Source: Cryptomeria japonica
Taxonomy: Eukaryota > Streptophyta > Pinopsida > Cupressales > Cupressaceae
Reading direction: 5' to 3'
DNA: 64,000 bases
Assembly (NCBI RefSeq): GCF_030272615.1
Contig: NC_081406.1
Coordinates: forward strand, 265,765,192 to 265,829,191
Within the stretch, counting starts at the first letter, position 1, and each line of letters opens with the position of its first letter. The position numbers and the translations under genes are program-made. Positions 1 through 10,621 of this stretch are shown one piece after another. The notes beneath the pieces are model-generated. The model searched no databases. It worked only from the letters and a program-made list of their open reading frames with translations, and was not told the DNA's origin.

Positions 1-390
1 ACAAATTGTAGAAGTATTCAGTGTTATAATTGCAAGAGGTTTGGTCACAAAGTGAATTACTATAGAAATCATGCTATGAGTCAGAATTATAATCCACTTG
101 GAGAAAATAAGATGAATTATAATTCTCTTGGATATTATCATACATGCAATGGTTATAGTCATAAAGCTAATTAGTGTAGATCTAGAACCCTTCTGATAAA
201 TTCAATGAAAAAAAACATCAGTTATTTTGGGTGCAAGTGGTCCAGACATTATGCTAATCAGTGTGGCAATGGAACTCTGGAGAAATCTTCTTAGAAGAAT
301 GATGGATCAAACAAAAAAGAAAATTTGGTTTTGATAAAGGAGGAGGTGAATAATGGAAGCGAGCTTGGTATATCAAAAATTGGTGCATGA
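1..390 (+). pseudogene. D ORF1 remnant: CCHC zinc-knuckle protein (3' end)
   Basis: Reading from base 1, the translation has a knuckle of the form CYNC-x4-H that ends in Tyr where Cys is expected. A second, damaged knuckle follows (first Cys lost), with an in-frame TAG just before its last Cys, and further stops near 290 and 390. CCHC knuckles bind RNA in retrotransposon Gag proteins. The same spacing of knuckles separated by Asn/Tyr-rich linkers occurs in ORF1 of A and C, which identifies the fragment. Only the C-terminal part is inside the window, and it is not functional as written. Confidence 0.65.
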
Positions 391-639
391 ACTTCTTCCT
401 TCAGTAACTAAGAATATTGTTTCCACTCAGGGGGAGTCTTCTTTTAAAGAAAAATCTTTTGTTCTTCCCTGTTTGATTAGATCATGTCATTGATCCAACA
501 TGACTGTGTTAAGAAGGCTATCTGACAATATATGGTTTTTGCTGACATCATCGATAAGATATTTCTTGGCAGCAAAGCATAAAGGAGATTTTTGGCAAGA
601 TAAGTATCAGTCTTTGAATTCATTTTTTGGTGTCATATC

Positions 640-2163
640 ATTTTTTCTTGGGAGTACTAATGAATGATTGAAGAGAAATAGAGAAAAAAATCATGGAAGG
701 TAAGATGATCATCAGAGAATCAAGCAACACAAAATTTAATATTGTGGGATAGGTATCCTTGGAAGAATTTGACCTGGAGAAGATTAGGAATGTGGAAAGA
801 AGTTTGAGTAATGCAGAGTGGTAGATAATCAAGGAGTTGGAGCACAAAAGATTGAATCTATGGACATGATTTCCCTATTTTGATGATGCAGAAGTAATCA
901 AAGTGATCCTTAGTCGTGTGCATAATGAAAACATTGTGCTGGATAAGCCCTATCCAATCACAAAGGAGATTATCTTGGCTATCACTGGTTTTTGCAACAA
1001 TCGAGATGTTCCAGCTAAGAAGTCAATAAAGAGCAAAGAGGTGGAAACCCTAACCGGCGTAAAGGGTGATCATCGAGCTTTAATCATTGATAAAGTCCTC
1101 AATCTTGTTGTGAGGTATCTTGCGTACAACATTTCCTGTAAGGTCTATTTCGGGAATAGAGAAGGTGCAACTTCAACAATTGCTTGTATATGACACACAT
1201 GCTTGTCATGGAAGATAAATCCTTTAAATTTTGTGAATTATTGAGGGGATTATTATTAGAAAACATTAAAATGTCAAAAGAGAAGAATTACCCCTTCCAA
1301 TTTGGATCACTGCTTGTGTGTCTACACATGTATTATGTAGCTGAAGGAGAATTGGTTGTTGCTAAGTAGGAAGCAAAGGAATTTGATGATGAATGCAATC
1401 CACTAAAAATTATTGGTAGCATTGATGGTATCTCGAGAATAGGAAAGATGTGGTTGACTTATGTTGAGTCAGAGAGAATTGGAAATGTTGTGATGAATCA
1501 CTTGGTCCGAAACAATATCAAAATTGAAGATGTGAGTAATATACTTCCAGAATCCTTATATGAGGTCGTTAAGGAGAAATTGTCCAAGCAATCAATTGAG
1601 ACCAAAGTTTTAGAAGAGAAAGGTGTTGATATGCATATTTTATTGAAGGATTGTGATGATGCGAAGAGAGCCCTATCTGTATGCATTAATGAGTTGAGAG
1701 ACTATATCTGTAGTGCAAGAAGAGTCTGTAGGTACTGTATCTCATGGTCAACAGTTGCAGTAAAGCACTAAGCTAAGATCGATTCCATTGAAGATGAATT
1801 GAGTTCACTAGGTAAATCTTTTGATTTTTTGAATGACAAGGATTGTGAACAGAGGAAAATGATAAATTCTCTTCAAGCTGAACTTTTGCATTTGTAGAGG
1901 CAAAGATAAGATTTTGTAATTGTTTTCTGGGAAGTGAAAGAAATTGCTGAGGCAAAATTGGAGCACTTTTCAACATTACTTGATAGTGTAGTTGAGTATG
2001 AGCAAAATATATTTGCTTCAAACAATTATTTCCATCTTGTTGATTTGCTGATGGAGTGTAGGAGTCTGTCAGTTAGCATTAAATTGGTTGTAAATTCTTG
2101 GGAGGTTCTTCTTTTGGCACTGAAAGAGAAGTTCAAGATAATCTTTTTGAATAAGAGCAGTTG
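640..2163 (+). pseudogene. D ORF2 remnant: unrecognised conserved protein of the two-ORF family
   Basis: Fragments in changing frames give the ORF2 landmarks in the same order as in A and C: an ILSRVHNE block near 905, PYPITKEII near 950, a VETLTG block near 1040, and FGSLLVCLHMYY near 1300. A Glu/Lys-rich helical tail follows, with a NILPESLYEVV segment near 1540 that matches the 'D(I/D)PNxLYxRLEAR' region of A. At least five stops or frameshifts are present. The function is unknown to me; the order of segments (N-domain, linker, coiled coil) is what makes it ORF2. Confidence 0.6.
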
Positions 2164-2184
2164 AAAGTTCTTTTGGGCACCCTT

Positions 2185-2327
2185 TGTCCTTGATGTCAAA
2201 GGGGGAGAAAAACATTTGGAGAAAGAAAGTTTTTGGAGTTAAGGAGATATATGAGTCAGGGGGAGTTGTATGCAGATATGTTTATTTCTTTATGAGATGT
2301 TTTTTCTATCAATGACAAAGGGGGAGA
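2185..2327 (+). promoter_or_regulatory. Cluster of three polypurine tracts upstream of the D 3' LTR
   Basis: AAAGGGGGAGA occurs near 2198 and again at 2317-2327, directly before the LTR, with CAGGGGGAG near 2257 between them. The last tract is placed as the primer for plus-strand synthesis. Several spaced copies of an AGGGGGAG motif before the 3' LTR are, to my knowledge, described for Sirevirus-type Ty1/copia elements. Confidence 0.6.
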
Positions 2328-2328
2328 T

Positions 2329-3516
2329 TGTTAGACTTGCGTGAATATTGTCATTATTGTGATTAATCTCAGATCAATTATTTGGTTTGGTTCAGATGGT
2401 ATATACAGATGATATGATGTATATGTAGATGAGGTGTGCAGTTCTGATATTGCTATGAGATATGATGCAATAAGGTGCAAATAATCTTCTAGAGTCATTT
2501 ACAAAAGATCCTCATCTCTAGAATTCATAGTTGTGCTTATTCATAGTGTATAATGGTCTCGATATTAGTTGTGTGTTTTAGTATCAACTATTTTGGTTAT
2601 GTCAGTTGTATCTTTCATGTCCCATGGTTTGGTATCTTTGGTATGTGTGGAAATTGTATTTTTGGAGTTTGGAGTTGCTATTTTGTGTTTATGGGTTGGC
2701 ATCTATGGGTTTGGTTGACCCCTATCCCATTCCGATAATTAAGGTATATCCATCATTGAATGAATTATGTAAGTGAAGCGTGTAGAGAACTTGCAGAGGT
2801 CGACTTGGTCATCATGCTTATGTTTAAGGCTTTATTGGATAACATGTTGATCCAACTAGTGTATTACTTGGGCTTGCTCGACACATTATCCCAATGTGTA
2901 ATCTTTCTGGTATACATATAGAAGTGTATGAATGCATGGATAAGTGACATGAAATGAACGATAAGTAAGAAATAGAGTGTGTAGTGTGAGTTGCAGATAG
3001 CGAAATAGTTAGAGCAAAGGTAAAGTGCATATTGTGTTGCAGTAATCCTTCACCGAATCTATTGTAGGTGGTTCTGATAAGTTGTATAAATATATTTCAC
3101 TAGATCTGTTATAGGTTTTGTGAGTTGTAATCTAAGCTTAACCTAGAACTAATTTTATGCACATGGAGATACAATTTTCTTCAGTTCATTTATACTTGTT
3201 GCAGTAAGCATTATGGCAATGCGCCACTTTTGTAATTTTCTACTGAGCCACCCCATTTTGTAAACACCATAACTAGTTATATTCTCTTGAGAACTAACAC
3301 TTTGTGGTTTTTCCCATTTGGGTTTTCCACCTATAAATTATGGTGTTCCATTTATGGCTATGTTTTCTTGTTTAATCTGTATTTACTATTTGATGTTGAT
3401 GTTCTTAATGAAATTGACATATCAATAAATGGTTTAGGATTTTTAATAAATTTTTAGATTCTATGGGAATACTAATTCACTCCCCCTCTCATTATTTCAA
3501 TCCCTTCAATCCAACA
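2329..3516 (+). repeat. 3' LTR of element D (TGTTAG...CCAACA, about 1.19 kb)
   Basis: The LTR begins right after the polypurine tract and ends after the signature AATTCACTCCCCCTCTCAT near 3473. Near 3302 it has the GTGGTTTTTCCCATTTGGG motif that recurs in all the copia-type LTRs here. Its 3' part resembles the LTR pieces at 52423-52871 and 59594-59723. Confidence 0.7.
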
Positions 3517-4293
3517 CTCAAAATCTAGCCTAGGGTGGTTTTTATCATCACAACTCATGGCTGATTTATAGTCTGTCTAAAAATCTAGATGGCAGCAGTA
3601 CAAAATTCACGTTAGATTGAAATCTTGTAAATATGACTTGAATGAATTGAATAGCATGTGGAGACAAGGTGGAAAAAAGATAGTGAGCTGGTGGTGACGT
3701 CCTTGGAAAATACAAATTGTCCAAATACATGGCATGTGTCCTTCTGTAAAGTTTAAAATCTGCAAAAAATTGGGTGATTAATGTCTCATGCCAAATCTTT
3801 CCCATCCGATTATAAATGAAAGGCATGTAAAAGGCCCATACTGACCACTTGTAGCTCCTTTTTCGATAATTCAGATTTCCATAAAGAAAATAATCAAGTA
3901 CCATGTTGAGGTGACATTGTTTCATTAGTAAAAAATTAGTTTCGCATGTAAATTTGAAATATCGACATGCCTAGGGTGTGGTGACTTACTACGTAGTTAA
4001 CCTAGAGTTTCTTAAGGTTAAGAGAAAGGTGAAAAAAAAAGTGTTTAACACTGATAGTAGAGATGAAGAATTGTAGAGAACACAAAGGAGCATAATTTAT
4101 CTCAATAGTTCATGAAGCAGAGATATCATGGCAATATGAGGAACCTCAATAAGTGGAGAAGGACCATCCATCCCTTCATCCATTGTAGATGTGTTTTGGA
4201 ATATATCTTATTCCTCAATGAAAATGCCAAAAAAATCAAGTTACCCAAACACCAGAGTGACAGTAAGGGCAAGCCACACAAATTCAACCCTTG
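3517..4293 (+). other. Left part of disrupted unit M (5' leader and ORF-X N-terminus)
   Basis: This stretch lies between the D LTR and the gypsy element G. The first 590 bases show no clear ORF. From about 4112 a plus-strand frame runs up to the CCTTG at 4289-4293 and resumes after 31067 with an ORF-X-like protein. The match of the two sides across G rests on the duplicated CCTTG and on the reading frame remaining open across the junction. Confidence 0.5.
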
Positions 4294-5060
4294 TGGTGCA
4301 ATCACCGGTTAGTAGGAACCTCAAAGAGATCAATCCAGACCAGGCAGCAAAAGTCAACACAATGGGAACAAGAGGATATGATGGAGGCAATGTAGAACTG
4401 AATATATTAGATCATGAAAACTGATTATAGATAGTTGGTAACATTTGAGTTACAAGATTTGGTTGACTGGCTTGTTATAAACATGGTTAATTACATAACA
4501 AGTCACTCTTGGACCTCCAAATCTCAAGGTCTATCTCCTATGTTCTATCTGACCGACTTCCAATGCTCAATTACAATGATTTATATGATCTAGAGGGATC
4601 TGGTCATCCCAAGAGGAAAAGAACAAGATCAAATGTGTAAAACACTAGGTCGACCTCCGCCAAAGAGATTCCTCTGAAAATCCAAAGGATGAAGTTTGGA
4701 TTAAAGGGAGGGTCAACCACATGCCAAGGAAAATTGGAAACCTCGAACAAGGGCTCCACAAGCTACAAAAAGAATCCGGTAGATTCAACAAAATAGGTCC
4801 AGACAGTTCTAGTGTCAAAGCTAGAAAACCGTCTCAGAATCCAGAATTGATAATTTGCCGGGAAATGATCCAAATGATCCACGGTTTAAGAATAAAGAAG
4901 ATGAACATGGCCTCAAGAAAAATATATCTCCACAAGATCCGGTGAGCTAATGCAATAAAATGCAAAATGAAATACTGAAACTGTAAAATATAAAACAAAC
5001 AGAAAAGAAATATTTTTGGTTGATGCAAGATTGCTAAGAATCGGGGATGCTCCTGTAACA
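4294..5060 (-). repeat. 3' LTR of gypsy element G
   Basis: On the plus strand it runs from TGGTGCAATCACC to CTCCTGTAACA. It aligns by eye over its whole length with 30304-31062. CCTTG precedes it at 4289-4293. Minus-strand coding of the chromodomain ends only about 30 bases outside it. Confidence 0.85.
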
Positions 5061-5091
5061 AACATTCGGGGTTGTTGAAAAAGTGAGTCTC

Positions 5092-5339
5092 TCACTTTGT
5101 CGGGGTCAGAGGAAAACCAAGGCGGTCTACCTCTACCTGAAAAATCCAAGATGAATCTTCAACTAGTATATTCTTCCATTTCACAAGATACTCCTTATAC
5201 TGACTGCTTCGGGTTCTATGCCCAATCCTACTATCCAAAATGTCTTCAATCTGATCTAGCTCCTTCTGGGGCAATTGTTTTTCCAAGTCTAAAATACCGT
5301 CCTCACTAAATTCTAGTTCATGATACTGATGTAGATCTG
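5092..5339 (-). pseudogene. G integrase C-terminal chromodomain
   Basis: The minus-strand frame gives a short linker (DLHQYHELEF), then a chromodomain core with ILDSRIG, TRSSQYKEYLVKWK and EDSSWIF, and ends at a stop at 5092. Chromodomains at the end of integrase are the hallmark of chromoviruses and are thought to steer integration by binding modified histones. The conserved aromatic positions YLVKW and SW are present. The segment joins to the integrase end at 11557 across insertion E: the two edges share the duplicated ATCTG, and the reading frame is kept. The coding piece itself has no stop, but the rest of the polyprotein is broken. Confidence 0.85.
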
Positions 5340-5489
5340 TGTTACCGCGTCATTTATTCCTCATGGCAAGAGTGGGTCATCATTTCTTTTTTTATGTTGG
5401 AGTCCTAATTCGTGCTATATTACCTTGGTTCAAGTCTTTAATGCATTTTCAAATCCTTTTTCTAGTCATTTAAGTCAAGTTCTGACAAT

Positions 5490-5800
5490 TGATTGAACTA
5501 TGTGAACACGTCGAACCATTTTGAACTGGGTTCAATAGGTTCATTTAGGTTCCATAGGTTCCAAGGTGTTCGGGAAAAAGTTTTTCGTACTAACATTTTC
5601 TCTAAGTGTTTTGCAGCAGCTCTTCCAAAAGTTTTTCCTGTTTGGTGATATAGCATTTGTGTTGAACTTATTGAACTGAGTTCAAAGGGTTCAAATGTGT
5701 TCAACATGTTCAACACAGCAAGTGGTCAACAATTTGATGCGGCGTACATCTTGAACTACTTGAACACTCAAGAAGTCGGTTCAAGATGTTCATATGGGTT
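5490..5800. repeat. Region rich in GTTCAA/TTGAAC words
   Basis: About a dozen GGTTCAA, GTTCAA or TTGAAC hexamers and near-copies are packed into roughly 300 bases, for example near 5515, 5530, 5655, 5683, 5697, 5743 and 5781. They lie upstream of the ORF of E. They could be binding-site repeats of a 5' regulatory region or a decayed short tandem array. Confidence 0.45.
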
Positions 5801-6096
5801 CAAAATTGGTGGGTCCCGCGGTTTCTAATGTTTTGGGAAGTGCATTCATTGCTAAATACGGAGAGGCAGAACCATATCTTAAAGTGATGTCATTCTTTGG
5901 CTTTTTCGAAGTAAACATTTCGGGAACTGGCAGTTTCTTAAAGCACGCCGCCATGCATTCAATGCATGCGTGCGAAGGTCTAATCCGCCAACTTGCCGCG
6001 CCCAGACTGAAATTGTGAAATCATTGCATTTAATGTATCTGTATCATTACCTTTCCCAGTAAGGTATGAAAATTATTTGTGTTCCGCATTTGTTAC

Positions 6097-7345
6097 TGTA
6101 AAGCAGAAAAATCGAACCCTAGTCGTTCTCCCCTCCCCAACTCTGAGGAGAGAGAAGGGAGGTCACTAGGGTTGATGGTTTTCACTTGGGAAAGACTTTA
6201 CCTTCAAAAGAGGGGTTGAAACCCACAAGATCCAATCCCACGCAATGCAAGATTGGATTCTATATGAGTTTCAAGGGTTAAGATATCAAGGATACCCTCT
6301 TTTGTAAAGAAATGTAGATAGAAAGATTGAACTAGGAATGCATGTAAAGTAGGAAAGATTCGCTTATAAACAGAGATAGGGATATGATATGAAGCTGCGG
6401 ACCTGGAATTAGCAGTAAAATGTTGAGACGGTGCTGTTCTTTAAATTTGAGCTAAAGTTGATGGGACGATGGCGCCCGACGTGCACACGGTCCTCCGAAA
6501 AATCTGCGAAATGAAGGTGGATCTGTTCGTCTCTGCACAAGGATTCCAGATCTTCAATTATAGCCTTGTACCTGCAACCTACACACAAAAAAGAGAGGAT
6601 GATTGGGGGGTTAGGGATGAGGGGTTTTCCTTTAGGTCAAACCCCGGTTTTGGAATTAACCAAGAAATGAGAATGCTGTAAATGTAAATGTTTGTAATGT
6701 AAACAAGTACTGATACCTTGTTGTAAGAATGTTTGTATTCTTACATGCAAAGGTGTAAATTTTGTTGTATGTAATGTGTTGTAAGTGATCTCCCCTTCAA
6801 TGGTTGAATCCTTGTCTTGAATGCAACACTTAGCCTTGAATGGAGACTTCGAATGATCAATTGCTTGAAGGAATACTTGAATGTTTGAATGCTTGAATAT
6901 CGTTTCCGTCTTGCTCACATATGTCCTCCTCCCTTTTTGAGAGAGGAAATGTAGTTTATATACTTGTCAATTAGGGTTAAAAGACTGATTTTCCCGACCT
7001 TAGGCCGACCAGGAAACATTATTTTCCAATTTGCAAACTTAAAGACCCGAAGCCCCATAAGAGACCGGGCCCAAAATAGGGCCAGGGACCAGGGCGCTGG
7101 GCGCCATGGTCCTGGGGGACCAAGGCGCTGGGCGCCCTAGTCCTGAAGGACCAGGGCGCTGGGCGCCATGGTCCCACCTCCAGGGACAGCGGGGTGCAAG
7201 GAGGATCAGGCCAGGGTGCTGAGAAATGCAGTTTTTGATGTCATGAACAAGTTTCGGGGTCTCCATTCAGGTTCCGTGTTGCATTGCCATCGTGAAGACC
7301 CAAATGCAGTCGAAATTGCAAGTGTCACAATTTTAGGATGCTACA
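6097..7345 (-). repeat. Solo LTR P of a gypsy-like element inside E
   Basis: It is flanked by GTTAC at 6092-6096 and 7346-7350. On the minus strand it starts TGTAGCATCC and ends CTTTACA. A TATA-like box TATATAAAC lies at about 6954-6962 (minus strand), and a GC-rich triplicated block lies in the likely upstream part. No coding sequence is present, so it is most simply a solo LTR left by recombination. It is about 1.25 kb long. Confidence 0.8.
7088..7180. repeat. GC-rich tandem repeat, three copies, 31-bp period
   Basis: GGCGCTGGGCGCC starts at 7093, 7124 and 7155. Each copy contains the palindrome GGCGCC and is flanked by GACCA or GGTCC words, so the array can form hairpins. It sits in LTR P, upstream of its TATA-like box in LTR orientation. 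Confidence 0.8.
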
Positions 7346-7530
7346 GTTACTTGCTGCTGCATCTTTGTATATGTTATCCCTGGATAGGAGTCTTTCTTGC
7401 TACTAACTGTCGTCCGATTGTACAACTGTGAAGGTGAGTCTTTTCTTATTTTCTCCAGTGTTTTCCCTTGCATTTTCTCTCATACAGAAGGTTTCACTGC
7501 AATCAAATTTAGGTTTCTTGTTTTGAAGTT

Positions 7531-10500
7531 ATGAAGTCCACTTTGTATTTGTTTGGAAACATCTTTAGCTTGGCATCCACAGAAGCCATAGTTAGTGATA
7601 CTGACCTGAAAGGAGAGAGCCTTGAAGAGTTGAAAGAAACTGTGTTCAAGGGTATTGATAAGTCTTTTTGTATAGAGATTTTGAGTAGTGGACTTTTAGA
7701 AGCCGCAACCTTTCCTCCAGCAATTCCTTGTCTAGAGTTGGTTCGGGAATGTATTGCTAGATACGACCCAATATCTGAAACTATTAAGAGAGATAATGGC
7801 GAAACCCTTCTTGCCATTAACCGTGAGGTGATTGCTTCAGTTTTCAAGATACCAGATTACCAGTTTTCTAATTTTTCTCCTGCCCAGTCAATCAGTGAGT
7901 TCAATGCAGACAGAGCCAGACACCGAAACAATGTGGCGAAATTCTAGTTGAAGGTCCCTCAGAGAGGTGGTTCTAGGTTACCCAAAAATCCTAATAAGAA
8001 CCACATGTTGCCACATATCCATGATGTGATGCTTCTGTTGCATCGAGCCAGAGGTTCTGTCGAAGCTTATAACTTTGATGATTGGATTTATTGCTATGTG
8101 CAATTAGTTCTGGAAGGAAAACAATATTTGGATTGGGCAGAATTAATTGCTGATTCAATGAGAGCAGTAGTTGAGTCTAGCCAAGCAGTTTCAACAAAAC
8201 TTCTTCATGTCCTCATATCTCTTGTATTGTCTAGCTTGTGTTAAAGAGTTAACGGGTATACCAAAGCAGCTCACTGAGGAGGATGTTCCCGTGTTTGAGT
8301 TCTATCCTATGCTGCAAAAAGACAATGCCCTACAAGATTTCAGAAGGATACACAATGCATTCCTGGGTGATATGTGTCATGAATTGAAGACCATGAAGGC
8401 TAAAGGGATTTCAGATGATGCACAGACCTTGATTAAGAAGTTCGGTAGTTTTTACATCCAGTTCCCACGCTTTTGCTATATATGGGCAGGAGGCTTTGAA
8501 GAGGAACCCTTCAAGCTCCCCCACTTCTATTCTGATTGTTTTGTTCTAGCAGAAGTATGTAGGCAACTGACCTCTGTGATAAAAAAGGCACAGCCTAAGG
8601 ACAAGTGGGAAGGTCATTTTCCCATACAATTGGGAGTGTTGTCTTGTAATTCAATGTCTAATGCACTGAGTATAGGAGCAGACCTTAGGAATTTCAATTT
8701 CTCTCTGTATTTTGAAAGGAAAGGATTTGATAATAAAGGATTTTCTTGGACCCTTGGCCTAATGCCTTATATTCCCACACCACAGTTAGAAGATTTTTGG
8801 GAGGATTGTACAGATGAACTTGAAGTTTTCAAAAGGGAAAACATGAGATTGGTACTAGAACAAGTTGTCTCTTTGCAAATAAAGTTAGACATTAAAGGGC
8901 TTGAAGAGGATTATCTTGAACTATTTGAACCAAGATATTTAGCCCATGCAGAGACTAAAATGCTCCCAATTAATTGGGATGAGGAGGAACATGATGATAT
9001 ACAATTGAGGACCAAACGAGTTCTAGAAAGAACCGTGGCATGGGTGGCTAAAAAGAAAGCAATAAAGTCAGGCGCCAAGTCCCTTTCTGCAAGAAACAAT
9101 AAGGATCCTCTATCTTCACCAAAACATCCTTCTAACAGTGCTCTTGATTGTGCAGGTAAGGATACCAAGTCCTCTCAGCCTAGATGCAGGTCTAGTCCAA
9201 CTCTGGATTTTAGTACCCCTCGGCATACTCGATCACGTAGTGTCGCCCAGAGGAAGATGGACCAGGTCAAGGATATGGGAGTAAAGGATGCTGTGCTTGA
9301 GGCTCAGATTTTTGAAATTGAAGATTTGGATGGTGAAGTCACTAGTGCTCTGGACTCCCAAACAGTGACCATGGCTATGACGCCACCGCCAAAGATGATT
9401 AAAGGAGCTACTCATTCCACTGTGACCCCTAAATGGTTAACAACCTCAGTGAACAAGAAAAGGAGATTTCTTCCTGTGACCATTCCGATTCAGGAAATGG
9501 TTGCTAAGTACACAAAGAAGAATCCAAAGCCGAAAAGGTTCAAGACCACCGCTCACCTAAACAATGATGAAGAAACTGGAAAATGGATGGCCGAAATTGC
9601 CTCATACAAACCAAAAGATGAAAATAGAGAGGTTGGTCCTGATGATTTTGAGATCACAAAGGTAGAGTTGGGAAAAATGAGCAGAGATACAGACAACCAT
9701 TTTTTCCAAGTGTCAGCAAAGAAAATGCTTATTAGGTCAGAGAAGGATGGACGGGAGAAAAGAGAACTAAAATGACACATAAGTGTTTTGGCTCAGTTCA
9801 TCGATAGTATCGGTTGCCTTGGAGCAATTCCAATATCCCATGCCGCTGAGAACTTCGACCCAACTTCTCCGAAAAACAAGAGGTTGATGAACCAAGTTCA
9901 ATGGGCTAAGAGCATTGCTGAAGCGGTTGAGAAGTGGATTGAACAAATAAACAAAGACGGTGAGAAGTACATTACTGACTCCCAGAGATTATGTGATGAA
10001 ATACAGAGCCTTATTTCTGAAATTCAAAACCAACTTGTGTCGTGGGAGAAAGAAGAGCACAAATGGTAGAATGTCCTACCTCTGTTTTCCAAAATAGAAG
10101 AATATGGGACTACCAGGTTTCTGACAGAACACTCAATTAAGCTGGTGGCCGATGAATGTTTGCTTCTCGTGCTCAAGAAAACTATCATGTGGCGAGTGCT
10201 TACCTTCCAGTCGGTGATTACGGATGCAAGAACCTCTGTCTATGAACTCCAGGATTTGCAAAGTAGTATAGTCAAGGATAATAAGGTGGTTAATCCCAAT
10301 CATGAGTGGGAGTTAGGAATCTGTGGCTCAAGCACACAGGAAGCAATCAAATCTTTCCGGTTGAACATGGAGAAGATCAGAGTCAAGGGTAGCTTCACGC
10401 CGGAGGATATAACTAAGGTGGCTAGGATCGAATCTATGATTTTCATTGGGAATGATCAGCTGCCGAAAAACTCGGAGAAGATGGTGCAACATAGGTGGAA

Positions 10501-10621
10501 TAAAGAGGTGGTGAAGGCTAAACTCAATGCAATGAAAGTCCCGAGCCAATCCATGGTTCAAGAACTTACAACTGCTCATGACACCCGCGAAGACAGAGAA
10601 GATGTCGATGATGGAATATGA
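7531..10621 (+). pseudogene. E ORF-X: long unrecognised protein family, broken copy 1
   Basis: I do not recognise this protein. It runs from an ATG at 7531 with a TAG at 7945, a frameshift between about 8170 and 8240, then an open stretch to 9775, a TGA at 9773, a TAG at 10067 and a final TGA at 10619. All segments after the shift share one frame, so the ancestor was about 1,000 residues. Visible parts are an N-terminal helical domain with LLAINREVIASVFKIPDY, a YLLYC segment then FEFYP, GGFEEEPFKLP followed by VLAEVCRQL, a basic Ser-rich middle with KKRRF, and a helical C-terminus. A possible 5' intron (donor AAG|GTGAGT at 7434, acceptor near 7512) precedes the ATG. The same order of motifs is seen in M and K. 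It has no enzyme motif, and it is not a Gag or Pol. Confidence 0.65.

Larger units (their letters stand above)
1..3516 (+). mobile_element. Element D: 3' part of a two-ORF non-autonomous LTR retrotransposon
   Basis: The window opens inside this element. It shows degenerate CCHC zinc-knuckle coding (ORF1), then an ORF2 remnant with the SRVH and ITKE landmarks shared with elements A, B and C, then three AGGGGGAG-type polypurine tracts, then a 3' LTR that starts TGTTAG and ends CCAACA. The 5' LTR and most of ORF1 lie before base 1, so a target duplication cannot be tested. No protease, integrase or reverse transcriptase is seen between ORF1 and ORF2. It is the most decayed of the four copies. 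Confidence 0.75.

Noticed and set aside
3566-3925. 119-codon minus-strand ORF
   Set aside because: No motif, no homologous copy elsewhere in the window, and composition like noncoding flanks.
7039-7266. Minus-strand ORF rich in Pro and Gly
   Set aside because: It is the translation of the GC-rich 31-bp tandem repeat.
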